From Brachynemurus nebulosus (taxonomy: Eukaryota > Arthropoda > Insecta > Neuroptera > Myrmeleontidae), in assembly GCA_035578155.1 (NCBI GenBank), contig JAPWDM010000016.1, forward strand, positions 11,886,608 through 11,950,607: a DNA stretch of 64,000 nucleotides, in the 5' to 3' direction. Position numbers and translations under genes: made by a program. Shown one piece after another: positions 33,981 through 45,942 of this stretch (position 1 is the stretch's first letter; each line of letters begins with the position of its first letter). Below the pieces are notes generated by a model that ran no database searches, was not told the origin of the DNA, and worked only from the letters and a program-made list of their open reading frames with translations.

Positions 33981-35732
33981 ACATTTTTTTTTTTAACTAA
34001 TATTATTCCAATAAATCAGATGTTCCCAAACTTTTGCACCTTTAAGGTACAAATCATTTTTAACGGCACCCTTTGGCCCTAAAAACCGAATTTCTCAAAA
34101 TTCTTTCCCTAAAATTTAATATAAATGATGAGCATAAAAAAACACTTCTTTCTACCCGAGTCATTTTTACAAATTTCTTCGTTTTCCCCTAAAAAATATA
34201 AATACAAGCAAGAGAAAAGAGAAAACATTTTCTTTTACTTTTACTGGGCTTTGAACTATTAACATTATTTTGCGTTTTGGAGCGAGACAGCCACGGCACC
34301 CTTTGTAATGCGTCGCGATGCACAATTTGGAAATAAATACACACCCCCGCAATAAATTATCGTAATTATAATCCAAATAAACAAATATTGCAGAAAAATG
34401 GGATTTTTAATATTAACTTTAAAAAAAATTGTTAGCATAAAGGCGATTTGATCCCGAATTTTTCGAATGGTAGCCCAGTGCTCCATCGATGGTGCCGCCA
34501 TTGAATATTATTTGTAGTACAATTAAGATCTATACAAACTACAACATAATCCTTGGACTTACTTTAAACTGTATTTTCTTGGAAACTAAAAACCGTCACG
34601 TAAAGTCCATTCAACCTGTTACTAAAGCGAGTTGCCAGTATATTTAAAACTGAACGAAATTAATGATTTCTAAGTTGTGGACGTTCCTTGTTAGAAATTT
34701 GGCATGGAATATTCGATTTAATACCTATTATTCCAACTGACTGTCTTTTTATTTAAAATTAATTCAATGGATAGAAACTCTGGAACGTTAGAAATAAAAA
34801 CTTGTTCGCACTAAAATAATATTTCGGTCGACTAGATGTGTCTACTTAATAAAAACCCACAATCTTTTAAAAACGTATAAAAGTTACATACTATTGTAGT
34901 ACAATTTTTATATGCTTTTAGTAACCTGTATAAAAACTACCATTTCGATCGCTAAACTCTAATATGTCGTAACCCATACTTTTTCAAAATTTGTGTTTAT
35001 ATCATTTTTGAACTTATGTGATTGTTCATTTAATTTGAAAAGATAATGAAACCTCAAACAACTAAAATGATTTATTTTCATAAATTTTAAAATGTCGTGT
35101 AATTATTAAATTTTTAATTAAATAAAATTAAATCAACAATTAAAATGTTCTCAATCAATTTTTTTAAAAATATTTCGAAATAGGTTTTCTACTTAGGCAA
35201 AAAGATGTTATTTTCAAGAGATGTCAAAATAGTTATTTGTATTTCCTGTAAAATTCTATTTTACGGGGATGTGACATATAAGAGTTTAACCATCGATTTG
35301 CTATTTGACTGACTTATTTACTATTTATTATTACCTCAGTGTGAACTAGCCTTAATACAAGTGTTAATATTATAATTCACTATTATTGAGAGATTAAATT
35401 GAATGTTATTATTATGCCTATACAAAAAAATTAATTTTGTAAATTTGGAAAATTTTTGAATAGAAATAGTCAAGTGTTTAAGCGATGTGCAAAAACGAAA
35501 ATTCATAAAAACGTTATAATTTTCTTTTTTTATATTCAACCTGAAGATATTATATTATTGACATTAAAATTATTTATATTAATTATTCTTATATAATTAT
35601 CAGGCAGTAATTTTGTGTTGAGTCTTAATATACTCAAAACTTAAATATTTGAAAATTCATGGCAATGGATAATTTACGTAATTATTTTAATATATAATAA
35701 TGATTATAATGCTTGAGTTTTGTAGCCTTTAA
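33981..35732. other. AT-rich region downstream of the host exon (possible 3' UTR at its right end)
   Basis: On the minus strand this follows the stop codon at 35733. An AATAAA signal (TTTATT on plus) occurs near 35322. No other coding exon is supported. Confidence 0.45.
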
Positions 35733-37325
35733 TCACTCAGGCTCACTTTTAATTATTATTGCTGTTTCGGTATCGGTATCGGTCGACAACGTTGTGGTGG
35801 TGTGTTTTGTTGGCGAACTTGATTTTACTGGCACGTCCCCCCGTTCGGGAAGCGTGACAGTTTCGTTACTATCTTGATGACTGTCGGTGGTATCGTTTGG
35901 CGGTGATTGTGGTGTATTGCTACTAGTTACACGTTCCTGACTTGATTCACGACTTGATGGGCTCCTGGCATTCAATCCGCCACTAACCAATAACTGGTCG
36001 TCGGATTTTTCCATTTTGACAATCACATTTTTTGACGATGAGGATTTAATTTGACTTTCATATTCATAAATTTTTTGTTGTTGTGCATTGATAATTTCAT
36101 CTTTTTGTCGACATAAAAGTTCTAACGTTCTGTTATCATTGGCAAGAATTTTTACAATTTCTAATATTTCTCGTCTTGATTCAACACTGACACCTTGGAT
36201 TAAATTTTCTATTCTAGAAACGTAGGAGATTGTGTCGTCAGTTGAATTGGACACTTCAACCACAGAAGCATCACTCGGAGTTTCAACAATTACTTTAGAT
36301 AGTTTGCTACGTGATGGTGCCGACTCCTGAGAATCTTGACGTTTGACAGTATCGCCCGACGCGTCTGAAAAGCTATCATCAGTATCCGTTGACAATTCAA
36401 TTTCTGAATTGTAATTGGTATTTTTTGACGACTGTATTGTTGACGTTAACGCTGACGATACACTAGACTTCGTTTCAATAATAACACTATTATGCTCATG
36501 AGGATTGGGTGTTGGTAACGGTGGTGGTGTCGGTGACGGCACTGGTGGTGTGCGTGTGGGTGACGTTGAGGAATTTTGTTCTTGGATTGTTGATACTGCT
36601 ATAGCTGCAGACGGCGTGGGGTATTGATCTCGTGATATGACTGACACCTCTGCAACTTGAATAATAGGCGATGATCTATCATTTGTTCCAGTCTTTGGTA
36701 TACTGTATGAATTATTGGTATCGGTGGTATGAAGTACTTCTCCATTTTCTATATGGCGATATTTTTTATGAGTTTGTGGCGCCAATGCTACATTTGGTTG
36801 AAAAGAATGCTCGAATTTTTCTGACTCTGAATGTGGTATCACTTTCTCTGGATGCTGCAGTCTCGGTGGTTCAGTAGTATTTGTGTTTGTGTACGACTGT
36901 ATGTGTGATTGAGTGGACGAACTATTCCGCGACGTTTTATGTTCCTTGTGATGGACATCTTTTGTCTGATGGTGGTGATGAGAATCTTTGGGATGCGATG
37001 GCAGATGAATATTATCTTGTTTTAAGGGATGCCGAAGACCTGGTTCTTGTTTTATATGTAATGATGATGGGTAAGTGTCTTTTGTTGGAAGGGTGTGTTG
37101 ATAACCGTCTTTTGGTATTTGATGAGGCAACGGCCGAAATGCTGAGAGCTGACGAGACGACCATTGTTCATAAAGGTGAAGATAAATTGGTTCCATAGAT
37201 GCTGCGGCGTATAAATACGCAGCATATTCGTCCAATTTGGCTTTTTTCAGTGGAATATCCAACATCACGTCCGAGCCTTTGACCGGATCAACTAATTCGC
37301 TCTTTATTAATTCATCCACATTTAT
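35733..37325 (-). CDS. Terminal coding exon of an unrecognised nuclear-type regulatory protein
   Basis: A 1.6-kb frame with balanced codon use, unlike the surrounding DNA, ending in TGA at 35733. It does not start with ATG. Reading upstream from the GTG at 37319 the frame meets a 3' splice site at 37326-37327: a pyrimidine run TTTTTCTTTCTTTTCAG, then ATAAATGTGGATG. So this is the last coding exon and the N-terminus lies in exons not found here. Visible in the ~530 residues (numbered from the GTG): SUMO-type psi-K-x-E motifs at K6, K90, K435 and K524, a His-rich stretch (~110-128), a Pro-rich run (~257-273), acidic Ser/Thr tracts (~305-325) and a predicted helix/coiled coil (~367-426, including NRTLELLCRQKDEIINAQQQ). 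No known DNA-binding domain is seen. It may be a transcriptional cofactor; I do not recognise the family. Confidence 0.8.
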   Translation of the reverse strand: MNVDELIKSELVDPVKGSDVMLDIPLKKAKLDEYAAYLYAAASMEPIYLHLYEQWSSRQLSAFRPLPHQIPKDGYQHTLPTKDTYPSSLHIKQEPGLRHPLKQDNIHLPSHPKDSHHHHQTKDVHHKEHKTSRNSSSTQSHIQSYTNTNTTEPPRLQHPEKVIPHSESEKFEHSFQPNVALAPQTHKKYRHIENGEVLHTTDTNNSYSIPKTGTNDRSSPIIQVAEVSVISRDQYPTPSAAIAVSTIQEQNSSTSPTRTPPVPSPTPPPLPTPNPHEHNSVIIETKSSVSSALTSTIQSSKNTNYNSEIELSTDTDDSFSDASGDTVKRQDSQESAPSRSKLSKVIVETPSDASVVEVSNSTDDTISYVSRIENLIQGVSVESRREILEIVKILANDNRTLELLCRQKDEIINAQQQKIYEYESQIKSSSSKNVIVKMEKSDDQLLVSGGLNARSPSSRESSQERVTSSNTPQSPPNDTTDSHQDSNETVTLPERGDVPVKSSSPTKHTTTTLSTDTDTETAIIIKSEPE

Positions 37326-37345
37326 CTGAAAAGAAAGAAAAACAA
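37326..37345 (-). other. 3' splice acceptor
   Basis: On the minus strand the sequence is a pyrimidine run ending TTTCTTTTCAG directly before the open exon. The preceding ~2 kb (plus 37346 onward) is AT-rich with a TA microsatellite and is probably intron. Confidence 0.75.
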
Positions 37346-37477
37346 ATTTGTAGTCAATTTGTAAAATTTGTGTAACATAATATGAAAAACAAGAGAGCTA
37401 GCCTCATGACATTAATCTAAATACGTTATCAATTCTATACTAGTAGAATAACTTAAAAATGTACGCACATTCATACG

Positions 37478-37478
<1 letters not shown>

Positions 37479-37551
<73 letters not shown>

Positions 37552-37553
37552 CA

Positions 37554-37648
<95 letters not shown>
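37479..37648. repeat. (TA)n microsatellite, ~170 bp
   Basis: The longest TA tract in the window, interrupted by GTATATATATACATATTT near 37541. It lies in the probable intron upstream of the host exon. Confidence 0.97.
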
Positions 37649-37651
<3 letters not shown>

Positions 37652-38275
37652 CTTTAAAAAATGACAAAAAGAATTGATCCTTTAATCCGATTTATTAAAA
37701 AAAAGTTACAGGGTGTCGTGCTAAAGTACATAAAGAAATCAATCTTGTTTGAAATAAATACTTAAAAAATTATTTGTCCCCTATCTAACGTTTTGGCAGT
37801 AAAGAAAAAAAAATAAGAGAAGCACTATGTGTAGTAGGTATGTCTACTATTATTATGAAGTTATTTTGCATTTATACTTAAATCCAAATTTAAAGCCTCT
37901 TAACAAATAAATACATATTATTTTAATATTTTTCCCAAGGGAGTGTTAAAGATATAAATATCATATTAGTTCAATTGTGTAACTTTTTTCATTCTTTTTC
38001 CGTTATTTTGAACATTTATTGAAATAATAATATATTAATTGGCAAGCTAAAATATTACGAAATTTGTATCTCTTAAAATAAAAATAAGAACAACATCATT
38101 ACCTGAAACTTTTTCGATAATACTGTTAAAAATATATTGACCTCATTCACTCATAAATATCATCGTATTGCATTCAAATAAGTGTTACAGTTTGAATTCT
38201 TAGTTATTTCAATTTTTTTTAAATATTTAGGAAATTAATTTATATACCTACATATTTCGAAGGGTATATAATTTT
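37649..38275. other. AT-rich interval, nothing recognised
   Basis: Likely intron or intergenic; no supported gene or repeat. Confidence 0.55.
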
Positions 38276-38307
38276 ACACAATTGATAAATTAATTTATCA
38301 ATTGTGT
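38276..38307. repeat. 32-bp perfect palindrome
   Basis: ACACAATTGATAAATT followed by its exact reverse complement with no spacer. Confidence 0.9.
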
Positions 38308-38334
38308 ACATCCCCCCTTAGAAGAAATAATTAA

Positions 38335-39310
38335 ATTTTGGGTCCTTATTAAGGGGTCTTTTACAAGTGATGTGCTAAAAAAACACTTTTTGGAGAAACT
38401 ATTTATTGTAATGAAAAAAAAAGTTTTGTACATTAAAGTCCATATGATTCAGTGTATCCTGAATTTTTTTTCTTTTTGTCTGGTCTTCCATCTGCTCTTC
38501 TATGCCTATTGAATGTCACATGTAAATTTTGTATACCCCGTTTCAAATACAATTGAGCATGAGTCATTATTAAAAAATTAAATAATTCTTATATTCGAAA
38601 CAAATCAAATCTTCTATTCTTTTTCTAAGAACAAACTGCAAATTTAAAATTTACGCATTTGCAACAATGAAAGAGATAAAGCTAAGAAAACGGGAATTCC
38701 TTAAATTCGTAAGTGATGAATCATGCTTAAATTTAAATGAAATAGATTATAATTCAAAACAGTGCCAACGATTAAAAAAAAAAAAAAACTATAAGTCCGA
38801 TTGCACTCAAATTGGATGCATTTTTTTTAATACGCTGTTTTTTGTAAGACTATCTAGAATCAGCCCGTCATACCTCATACTTTTTTTGCGTCACTTTGAA
38901 TAAAAAGTAGGAAAAATTCCTCCATTTTTTGACCTTTCAGGCGTCTTAAAAAATCAAATTTTTTGTATTAAAGGCTGATTCTAGATAGTCTTATAAAAAC
39001 ACCATAATAAAGTGAATGCATCCAATTTTAGTTCAGTTGGACTTATTGTTTTCTTTGAACCATTAGCACCGTTTTTTTAGGCCTGTGACCTTTAATAGGC
39101 TTACAAGAGAAGACGGCTGATCAAAAACAAACGAAAAAATATTCAAGATACACTTAAATATATGTACTTTAATGTACAAAAGTTTTCTTTCTCTAGGATA
39201 AATAGTTTCCCCCCACAAAAATTCCCCAAAAAGTTTTTTTTTAATTTTATTTATTTATTTATTTTTTTTTTATAGCACCACTTGTAAAAGATCACTTGTA
39301 AATTTAAAAG
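38335..39310. mobile_element. Foldback element with nested inner hairpin
   Basis: The outer arms (about 38335-38510 and 39060-39310) are inverted copies, e.g. GGTCTTTTACAAGTGATGTG versus its inverse near 39280, and TTGTACATTAAAG versus CTTTAATGTACAA near 39165. An inner inverted repeat (about 38760-38875 and 38960-39073) shares GACTATCTAGAATCAGCC. Between them lies a 250-bp segment that recurs in direct orientation at 49200-49440. No coding content. Confidence 0.65.
38515..38765 (+). repeat. Dispersed direct repeat, copy 1
   Basis: Shares AAATAATTCTTATATTCGAA and following blocks with 49200-49440 in the same orientation. The two copies bracket the large palindromic element at 39370-49165. 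Confidence 0.75.
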
Positions 39311-39513
39311 TATCATTAAAATTTTTAATATTTGGCTGCAATTTTTAAAGAATTTTTCGTTTAAGATAAATATAACCCAAAATGTTTTTAGTCGAATTTT
39401 CTCCGAAAAATTAGACTTATACAGTCTATACGATAAGAGCTGCGAGAGGCGAGACCAGGGGCGCTATCCGTTTTCGGACCCGTAGAACACGATTATGTAA
39501 AAAAAAAAGATGT

Positions 39514-39516
<3 letters not shown>

Positions 39517-39578
<62 letters not shown>
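39517..39578. repeat. (TA)n tract in left arm
   Basis: Mirrors the TA tract at 48954-49029 in the right arm. Confidence 0.95.
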
Positions 39579-39581
<3 letters not shown>

Positions 39582-39599
39582 CCCGCAACCTTTTAATAT

Positions 39600-40480
39600 G
39601 TGTAGGGCCCCCCTATGGAAGTTAAGAGATGAAATTTGGTAAGTGGGGCTTATTCCGATGCACAACAATACTATCAAAGTGGGGTCAAATTTTGGGCAAA
39701 TTTTTTTTCAGACCCGACCTTTAAGGGGGTGGTGGGGGGCGGAAAAGCAATAAAACTTTTCCAAATCGGTTTTAAATAATGTTTCGGTCAATTATCTACA
39801 ACATATCCAAAATTCAGCTTCCTAGGATGATATGGTGGGAGTAGAGGGGGGAAAAACGATTTTCGCTGGATCTAACAGGCCCCCAGCCCCCCAGAATTAA
39901 CGTAGAGGGTTGAAATTTGGTGTGTTGATAAAGTTCGTACCTAGGTTGTGCTTTTTGGAGGTTTTAATATTTTACCCCCACCCCCCTCATTATTAAGCTA
40001 CAATTTCATGCATTTTCGACGTTTTCGAAATTTGTACCACTCGCACAGGTCACCCGAATAAACCTAGAGGGCTGAAATTTTGTATTCGGAGTGAGTTAGT
40101 ATCAAGGGGGTGCCTTTTGGGGGTCTCGACTTTTAACCCCTACCCCCACCATTTTTATACCCAAAAGAACATGATTTTTCTTGTTTTTTAACAGTTTCGT
40201 TCGGGTCAAAATCTCCCCAAATAAACCTAGAGGGCTCAAATTTGGTGTACAGGTTAAGCTAATAGCCAGACACTGTTTTTTGGAGGTTTCAACTTTTAAC
40301 CCTTACCCCCACGATTTTTACGCCAATATTTCCTTAATTTTTTTGCTTGTTTTCTAACACGTCTAGAGACTCCATAAGGAAACCTAGAGGGCTGAAATTT
40401 TGTACGTGTATTCAGTTAGTATCCAGCTAGTACCTTGTAGGGAGTCCACATCACTTTTCCCCCCACTTCTCCCATTTTTA
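39600..40480. repeat. Diverged ~160-bp tandem repeats in the left arm
   Basis: CCTAGAGGGCTGAAATTTTG-type motifs recur near 39900, 40065, 40227 and 40382, each followed by TTTTTGGGGGTCTCGAC and a C-rich block (CCCCTACCCCCACC). Units are heavily diverged. The inverted right-arm set is spread over 45690-45940, 46840-47106 and 47836-48105. Confidence 0.75.
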
Positions 40481-40622
40481 CATCGGAATTGAATGCTATT
40501 GTTAAATGTGTTTTAAAAGCATTATGTTTATTCTCTAAATACAAGTAGGCGAATAGTAATTTTAAAAAATTTAAAAAAAAGTGAACTTACTTTTATGACA
40601 AATGAAATACGTACATATTAAG

Positions 40623-42590
40623 TAATTTAAAAATGTTATTAAAGTCACTGTTTATTTATAAATTAGGAATTTTGAATTTTTAGTATTTATAAAATAGAAA
40701 TTTTGGATTTTTTTGGAAAGAAAAAATATCTTTATAAAGGCCTTCCAGTTTACTATTGAAGGTCCTTTTTTAATATTTAAAACTAAAACATAAAGGCAAT
40801 TAGCGGATAAACATGGGCAGGAATGTCCTCGTACGAATTTTGTTGGCTTTTTTTCTGCTACCTGTTTTCGGCACAAAATTGAAATTTACTGAGATACAGC
40901 CCTTAAATACTTAAAACCTTTTTTTAAAGTCTCGATCAGCCGAACACTCATCACCAGTTTTGAAACCAACAAAATGACAATTCGGTTGTAGACTTTCAAT
41001 CACATTTCGCTTGTAGACATTCAATACCGAAGATGAAGGGGAAAATTCGACTACCGTGATGGGGCCCCGCTGCTCACGGCGTTTTTTTAATTTAAGGAGT
41101 AAAAAATAATCGGAATTTTATAGTATGAAAATATCTGACAGAACAATTATAATTGTGCACCTAGACTTAGTTTTTATTTATTTAATTATTTTTTGGTTTA
41201 TTTTTATTTTTTTTTACGTAAAAGTGAAGAAATATTTGCTGCGTCCATTTTTCCGCCTTAGACTATCTATAACTAATAAATAATAATTAATACTACAAAT
41301 AAGTACTTATGTAAGAGTCTCCACAGATAAATATATTATTATTAATTATTTAATATTATTTACTATGATTTCATAGTTCTGAAAACAAAATCTTTCATTC
41401 GTCATTTCTGTCATCACATTATGAGGAATACCCACACTTGAGAACTGTATAAGAGTCAGTGTCAGATTTTACGCAATTTAAGAAACAGTGCCGCTTTTTA
41501 TTAAAAACTATAATTGAAATTTTTTAACTCATATAGGAAGCAAAAGGTCTAGAAAATCACACCATTAACAAATTGGCTAATTTTAACATTTTATTTCGAG
41601 AATTGTGAAAAATTTTTGCTACTAATCTACGAAATCTTGATTAGTACGTCTAACATGGACTTGTCGAATTTTTATGGCATCGTATTGCGGTTATTGCTAT
41701 CATAGAGTTATAAAAAATAATAAAAAGTGCTATTTTTTCTGTATATATTATGTATTAGGACAGTAAAAATGATTATATGCATAAATTATTTAACCGCTAA
41801 TGATTAGCTATTTTTTAAACAAAATCACATAGGGTAACAGAATATTTAAAAAGAAAAAAATTTACAGATAAATTTGATCTTAATATTCATATCTACTTGT
41901 ACCTTCAGGTATATGTACAAGTTTACAGGGCCGTTTAAAGAAATAGCGGGCCCGGGGAATAAAGCACATCTTTTAAAAATTTCTCCCCGAAAAAATAAAT
42001 GACGAGCAAACAAAAAAGAAGTTTTATTTCTTCCCAGGCCCCTACTGCTCTGGCTACCTCACCCTCTCGTCGGACCTGCAAGTTTATAGGCCTATGCCTT
42101 TTTCAAAAGATACACCATCACATAAATATTAGAATCGATGAGAAAAAAAAACGCAGCGGGGCTCCATCACGGAAGTCGAATTTTTCCCTTCATCTTCGGT
42201 ATTGAATGTCTACAAGCGAAATGTGATTGAAAGTCTACAAGCGGTGGTTTCAAAACTGATGATGAATGTCCGGCTGATCGGGGCTTTAAAAAAAGGTTTT
42301 AAGTTTTTAAGGGCTGAATCTCAGTAAATTTCAATTTTATGCCGATAGCAGTTAGCAGGAAAAAAGTCAACACAATTCGTATGAGAATATTCCGACCCGT
42401 GCTTATCCGCCAATTGCCTTTGTGTTTTATTTTTAACTATTAAAAAGGACCCTAAAGAGTGAACTGGAAGGCCTTTATGAAGATATTTTTTCTTTCCAAA
42501 AAAATCCAAAATTTATATTTTATAAATAATAAAAATCCAAAATTCCTACTTTATAAATAAACAGTGACTTTAATAACATTTTTAAATTAT
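40623..42590. repeat. Inner inverted repeat with ~450-bp arms
   Basis: Arms at 40623-41095 and 42140-42590 share GTCACTGTTTATTTATAAA, GGCCTTCCAGTT, GACTTTCAATCACATTTCGC and CTTCGGTATTGAATGTCTAC in opposite orientation. The ~1-kb spacer has a diverged copy of the 9207-9270 repeat (about 41455-41540) and no gene. Confidence 0.75.
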
Positions 42591-42690
42591 ACGCGATGCA
42601 ACGAGAGTTTTGTCAAGCGATTTCAATAAATCGTCTGCTCATTATACCTTCATATAACGTATGTTAGAGATAATTTCATGATTTTATTAA

Positions 42691-43613
42691 CCCTAGAATC
42701 ATACATTGGTCTACGAGTCAAGTTAATCATACATCGGCGTTGTTTCGACGAATGGACTTTTTACGGGGAGTTTTAGAGTTTATTTGCAAAAAAACATTTT
42801 TTTTACATAACAATACTACAAAATCGAACAAAATATTTAAAAAAATCGGATATGGAAAAATTTCTTAATATAAATATTTATTAATTTTTTTAATCTTTTT
42901 ATCAAAGCATATTTTCACTATAAAAATTAAAAAATAGATAAATACATCAGTTGTATCATAAAACATGCCTTTCAAATAATTAATTTATGAACTATTATGA
43001 GTCAGTGGACATGTGTGACTTTACAGAATGTGAAATTTCTCAGTCATAAATATTCTTATAGATATGTAGTTATTTCCCCATTATGCACATTTGTAAATTT
43101 TCTAAAATTTTTTAGTAATTTTTCGAATAAGATCTCAAAAAATAATAAAAATTAAAATATTTTCCACAAAATAAATTGTTAACCTTTTATTAAGTCACTT
43201 GAAACGCATTCTTTAGTTTTCGATTCAATATATTAAAACTTCAGTATTATGTCGTCTCTATAAGTCAAACAGCTGTAATCATCTTTCATATTATAATAAT
43301 CATTGAATAAATTAATTATAACATCCATATCTTTAATAAATTTTAGAAAAATTAGGAAATCTTTTATATGTGGAGTACAAAATCTTTAAAAAAAAATATA
43401 GGTTAATCATACATCGTCGTCATTTTGACGCACACTATTTCAGTATAAAAAAAACGACAATAGCTATGAACAAAATTTATACGTTTTATGTGTTATAATA
43501 ACAAATAAATTAGATAACAGAAGTTTCGCAGCAAGCAGGTACCGACAAGTTGTAGTATTGGAGCAGGTAGAGAAGTTCGTTCGTCGTTTTGACGAGTATG
43601 TATGATTCTAGGG
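42691..43613. mobile_element. piggyBac-like MITE, copy A
   Basis: 923 bp, starting CCCTAGAATCATACATTGG and ending with the inverse of CCCTAGAATCATACATAC. TTAA lies on both flanks (42687-42690 and 43614-43617). The CCCTAGAA start is that of piggyBac termini. Subterminal GTCGTTTTGACG-type motifs occur near both ends. There is no transposase frame. It shares most of its length, inverted, with 45943-46836. Confidence 0.85.
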
Positions 43614-43617
43614 TTAA

Positions 43618-45580
43618 TTAATCAGCCAATTATATTATATTTGTTCATCAATTAGAGGCAGTTTTAAAAGGCGTCGAAAGAAGAAAGTGTTATCTCCCTT
43701 TACTTTAAATGATTACATATTCACTTTAATTCAATAAGAATGTAATTTTGAAATTTTTTTTCTTTTTTTACTTATTATATGCACGATACACTTGCTTTCT
43801 CCAATACCTCGAATAAAATCTAAAATGGCTGTTCATTGTTTAAAATGGAAATTTTTTTGAATTTATTTATTTATGAAATTTTGTGTTAGATTATGAAACA
43901 TTGAAATTTCTATTTCTTCAAATTATTATTTGAATTATAAATTAAGTCTAAATTAAATCTAAATTATTTAAATAGTTAATTTCGGATAAATAAAAATCTA
44001 TAACCTACTGTTTTTGAGAATACAAAAAATCTTTTTAGTCCATTGAACGAACATAGGCATAAAATGTTTATAATTTACGTTACTCCAATCTTCAAAACCT
44101 CACAAAAAGTCATTTGAACAAAAGTCACAAAAAGTCAAAGAAAAATATTTACTTTAATTAAGAAAATAACATATTACACCACTTTGCACATTTTTTACAT
44201 GGAATGCATTTATCACCAATAATTTCAACGGCAGCAGCGAATAAAAAGACAAATTAATTTTTGTGTTTCGCTTTTTTACATAATTCAATTCAGAATTCGG
44301 CACACCCAGAATTCTTTATTTTAATACAGGATTCTTATTTTTCATTAAAAAATGTATTTTTTAATAGTGCTGTCTCGTATATATAAAGACAATTACACAA
44401 AGTAATGAAGTACACACGAATAAGTTTCAAAACAAAAAATTTTGCAGATAGCCGTATATTCGTTACTGCCGTCGATTTATTCATAAATATTTTATTAACA
44501 CTTTTTCACACACAAATATCAAGTATTTCCCCAAATGTCTTTCGAAAATTTTCCATTTGTCTTGCGAAGATAACCAAACTTTTTGCACATTTTTTCAGAT
44601 TTTCAATTTAAAAAGTAAATACGAACAAAGCTTTCGTACGAATGTTAATGTTTACAAAATTCGATGTCTTAAAATATCTGGAAAACGATTAATAAAACAC
44701 AAACCAGAGGTATAGATGAGCCAAAAAATGTTGACACAATTCAATTTTCCAAAATATTTCTAGCAAATCCTTTGCACTTGAGATAAAACAGTTTCAAAGT
44801 TTATAACCTAGAAACCTAGAAGGGAAAATCTATTAGTATTTTTTACATAGTTTTATATATTACCTTGCATACTTTTCACAATAAATTACAGAAATATGAG
44901 TATCTTGATTTAATATGTAAGTTCAGTAAGGAATTAAAGATATTATTTATATCTTTATTATTAATAATATTAAATATATCCTTATTATTATATTATTATT
45001 AATAATATTAAAATATAAAATGAAAAAAAACTACACGCTTCTTTTAATTGAAAAATCACTACAAAATACATATAAAAACGTTAAAAGTTAACAATGAATA
45101 TAATCGGTAGCATCTATCTAACGAATTCAAATACAGCAACCACAACAACGAACTACTCCAAAATGTGCAGTGTTGCCAGAGTTAGAATAAGATTAAAAAA
45201 GTAATTTTAAAATAAAAGCATTTTAAATAAATAAATCTTACAATTATAATTTCTAAAAACATTTATTGTGTAAAATTAAATAATTTTTTATAATATTTAA
45301 AAATAAAACGTATTTTTAAGTAAATTTATAGTCAAAAGAAATTTTAAACTTGACAACGCTGTATTTTGGCTTTTCGTAATAAAATTAATAAAAAAACATG
45401 TCAAAGACGTACGTTTGGTCTTCTGTATATCTCAAAACATTGGAAATACCCTGTGTTTTTCATCTTTTTCTTTATTAAAATTATATTTATTATACATAAT
45501 ATTTTTTCAGGAAAAGGACAGAAAATGATGTTGTTTCGTTGATAGTAATGGTCGATGCAAAAACTTAAAGCAAACCGCCT
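43618..45580. other. AT-rich interval without a supported gene
   Basis: Contains an ATT-rich patch near 44940-45010. CAGTGTTGCCAG (45167) and the inverse CTTGACAACGCTG (45349) may be remnants of a small hAT-type element, but no matching 8-bp flanks are seen. Confidence 0.55.
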
Positions 45581-45942
45581 ATACTTAATATTTATGTACT
45601 GCATTTGTTATAAAAGGAAGTTCATTTTTTTTTTAATTTTTAAAATTACTATGCGCCTACTTGTATTAGAATAAAAATAATGCAATTAAAACACATTTAA
45701 CAATACCATTGAATTCCGATGTAAAAATGGGAGAAGTGGGGGCAAAAGTAATGTGGAATCCCTAAAAAGCACTAGCTGGATATTAACTCAATACACGTAC
45801 AAAATTTCAGCTCTCTAGGTTTCCTTAGAGAGTCTCTAGACGTGTTAGAAAAAAGCAAAAAAATCAAGGAAATATTAGCGTAAAAATCGTAGAGGTAAGG
45901 GTTACAAGTTGAAAACTCCAAAAAGCAATGGCTGGCTATTAA

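Noticed and set aside
36671..37198. Open frames antisense to the host exon
   Set aside because: Shadow frames of the minus-strand exon without domains; codon pattern follows the opposite strand.
37319..37321. GTG or nearby out-of-frame ATG as translation start of the host protein
   Set aside because: A strong 3' splice acceptor lies just upstream and the frame is open through it, so this is an internal boundary and not a start.
45167..45361. Possible small hAT element (CAGTGTTGCCAG...CTTGACAACGCTG)
   Set aside because: Only ~12-bp imperfect ends and no matching 8-bp flanks.
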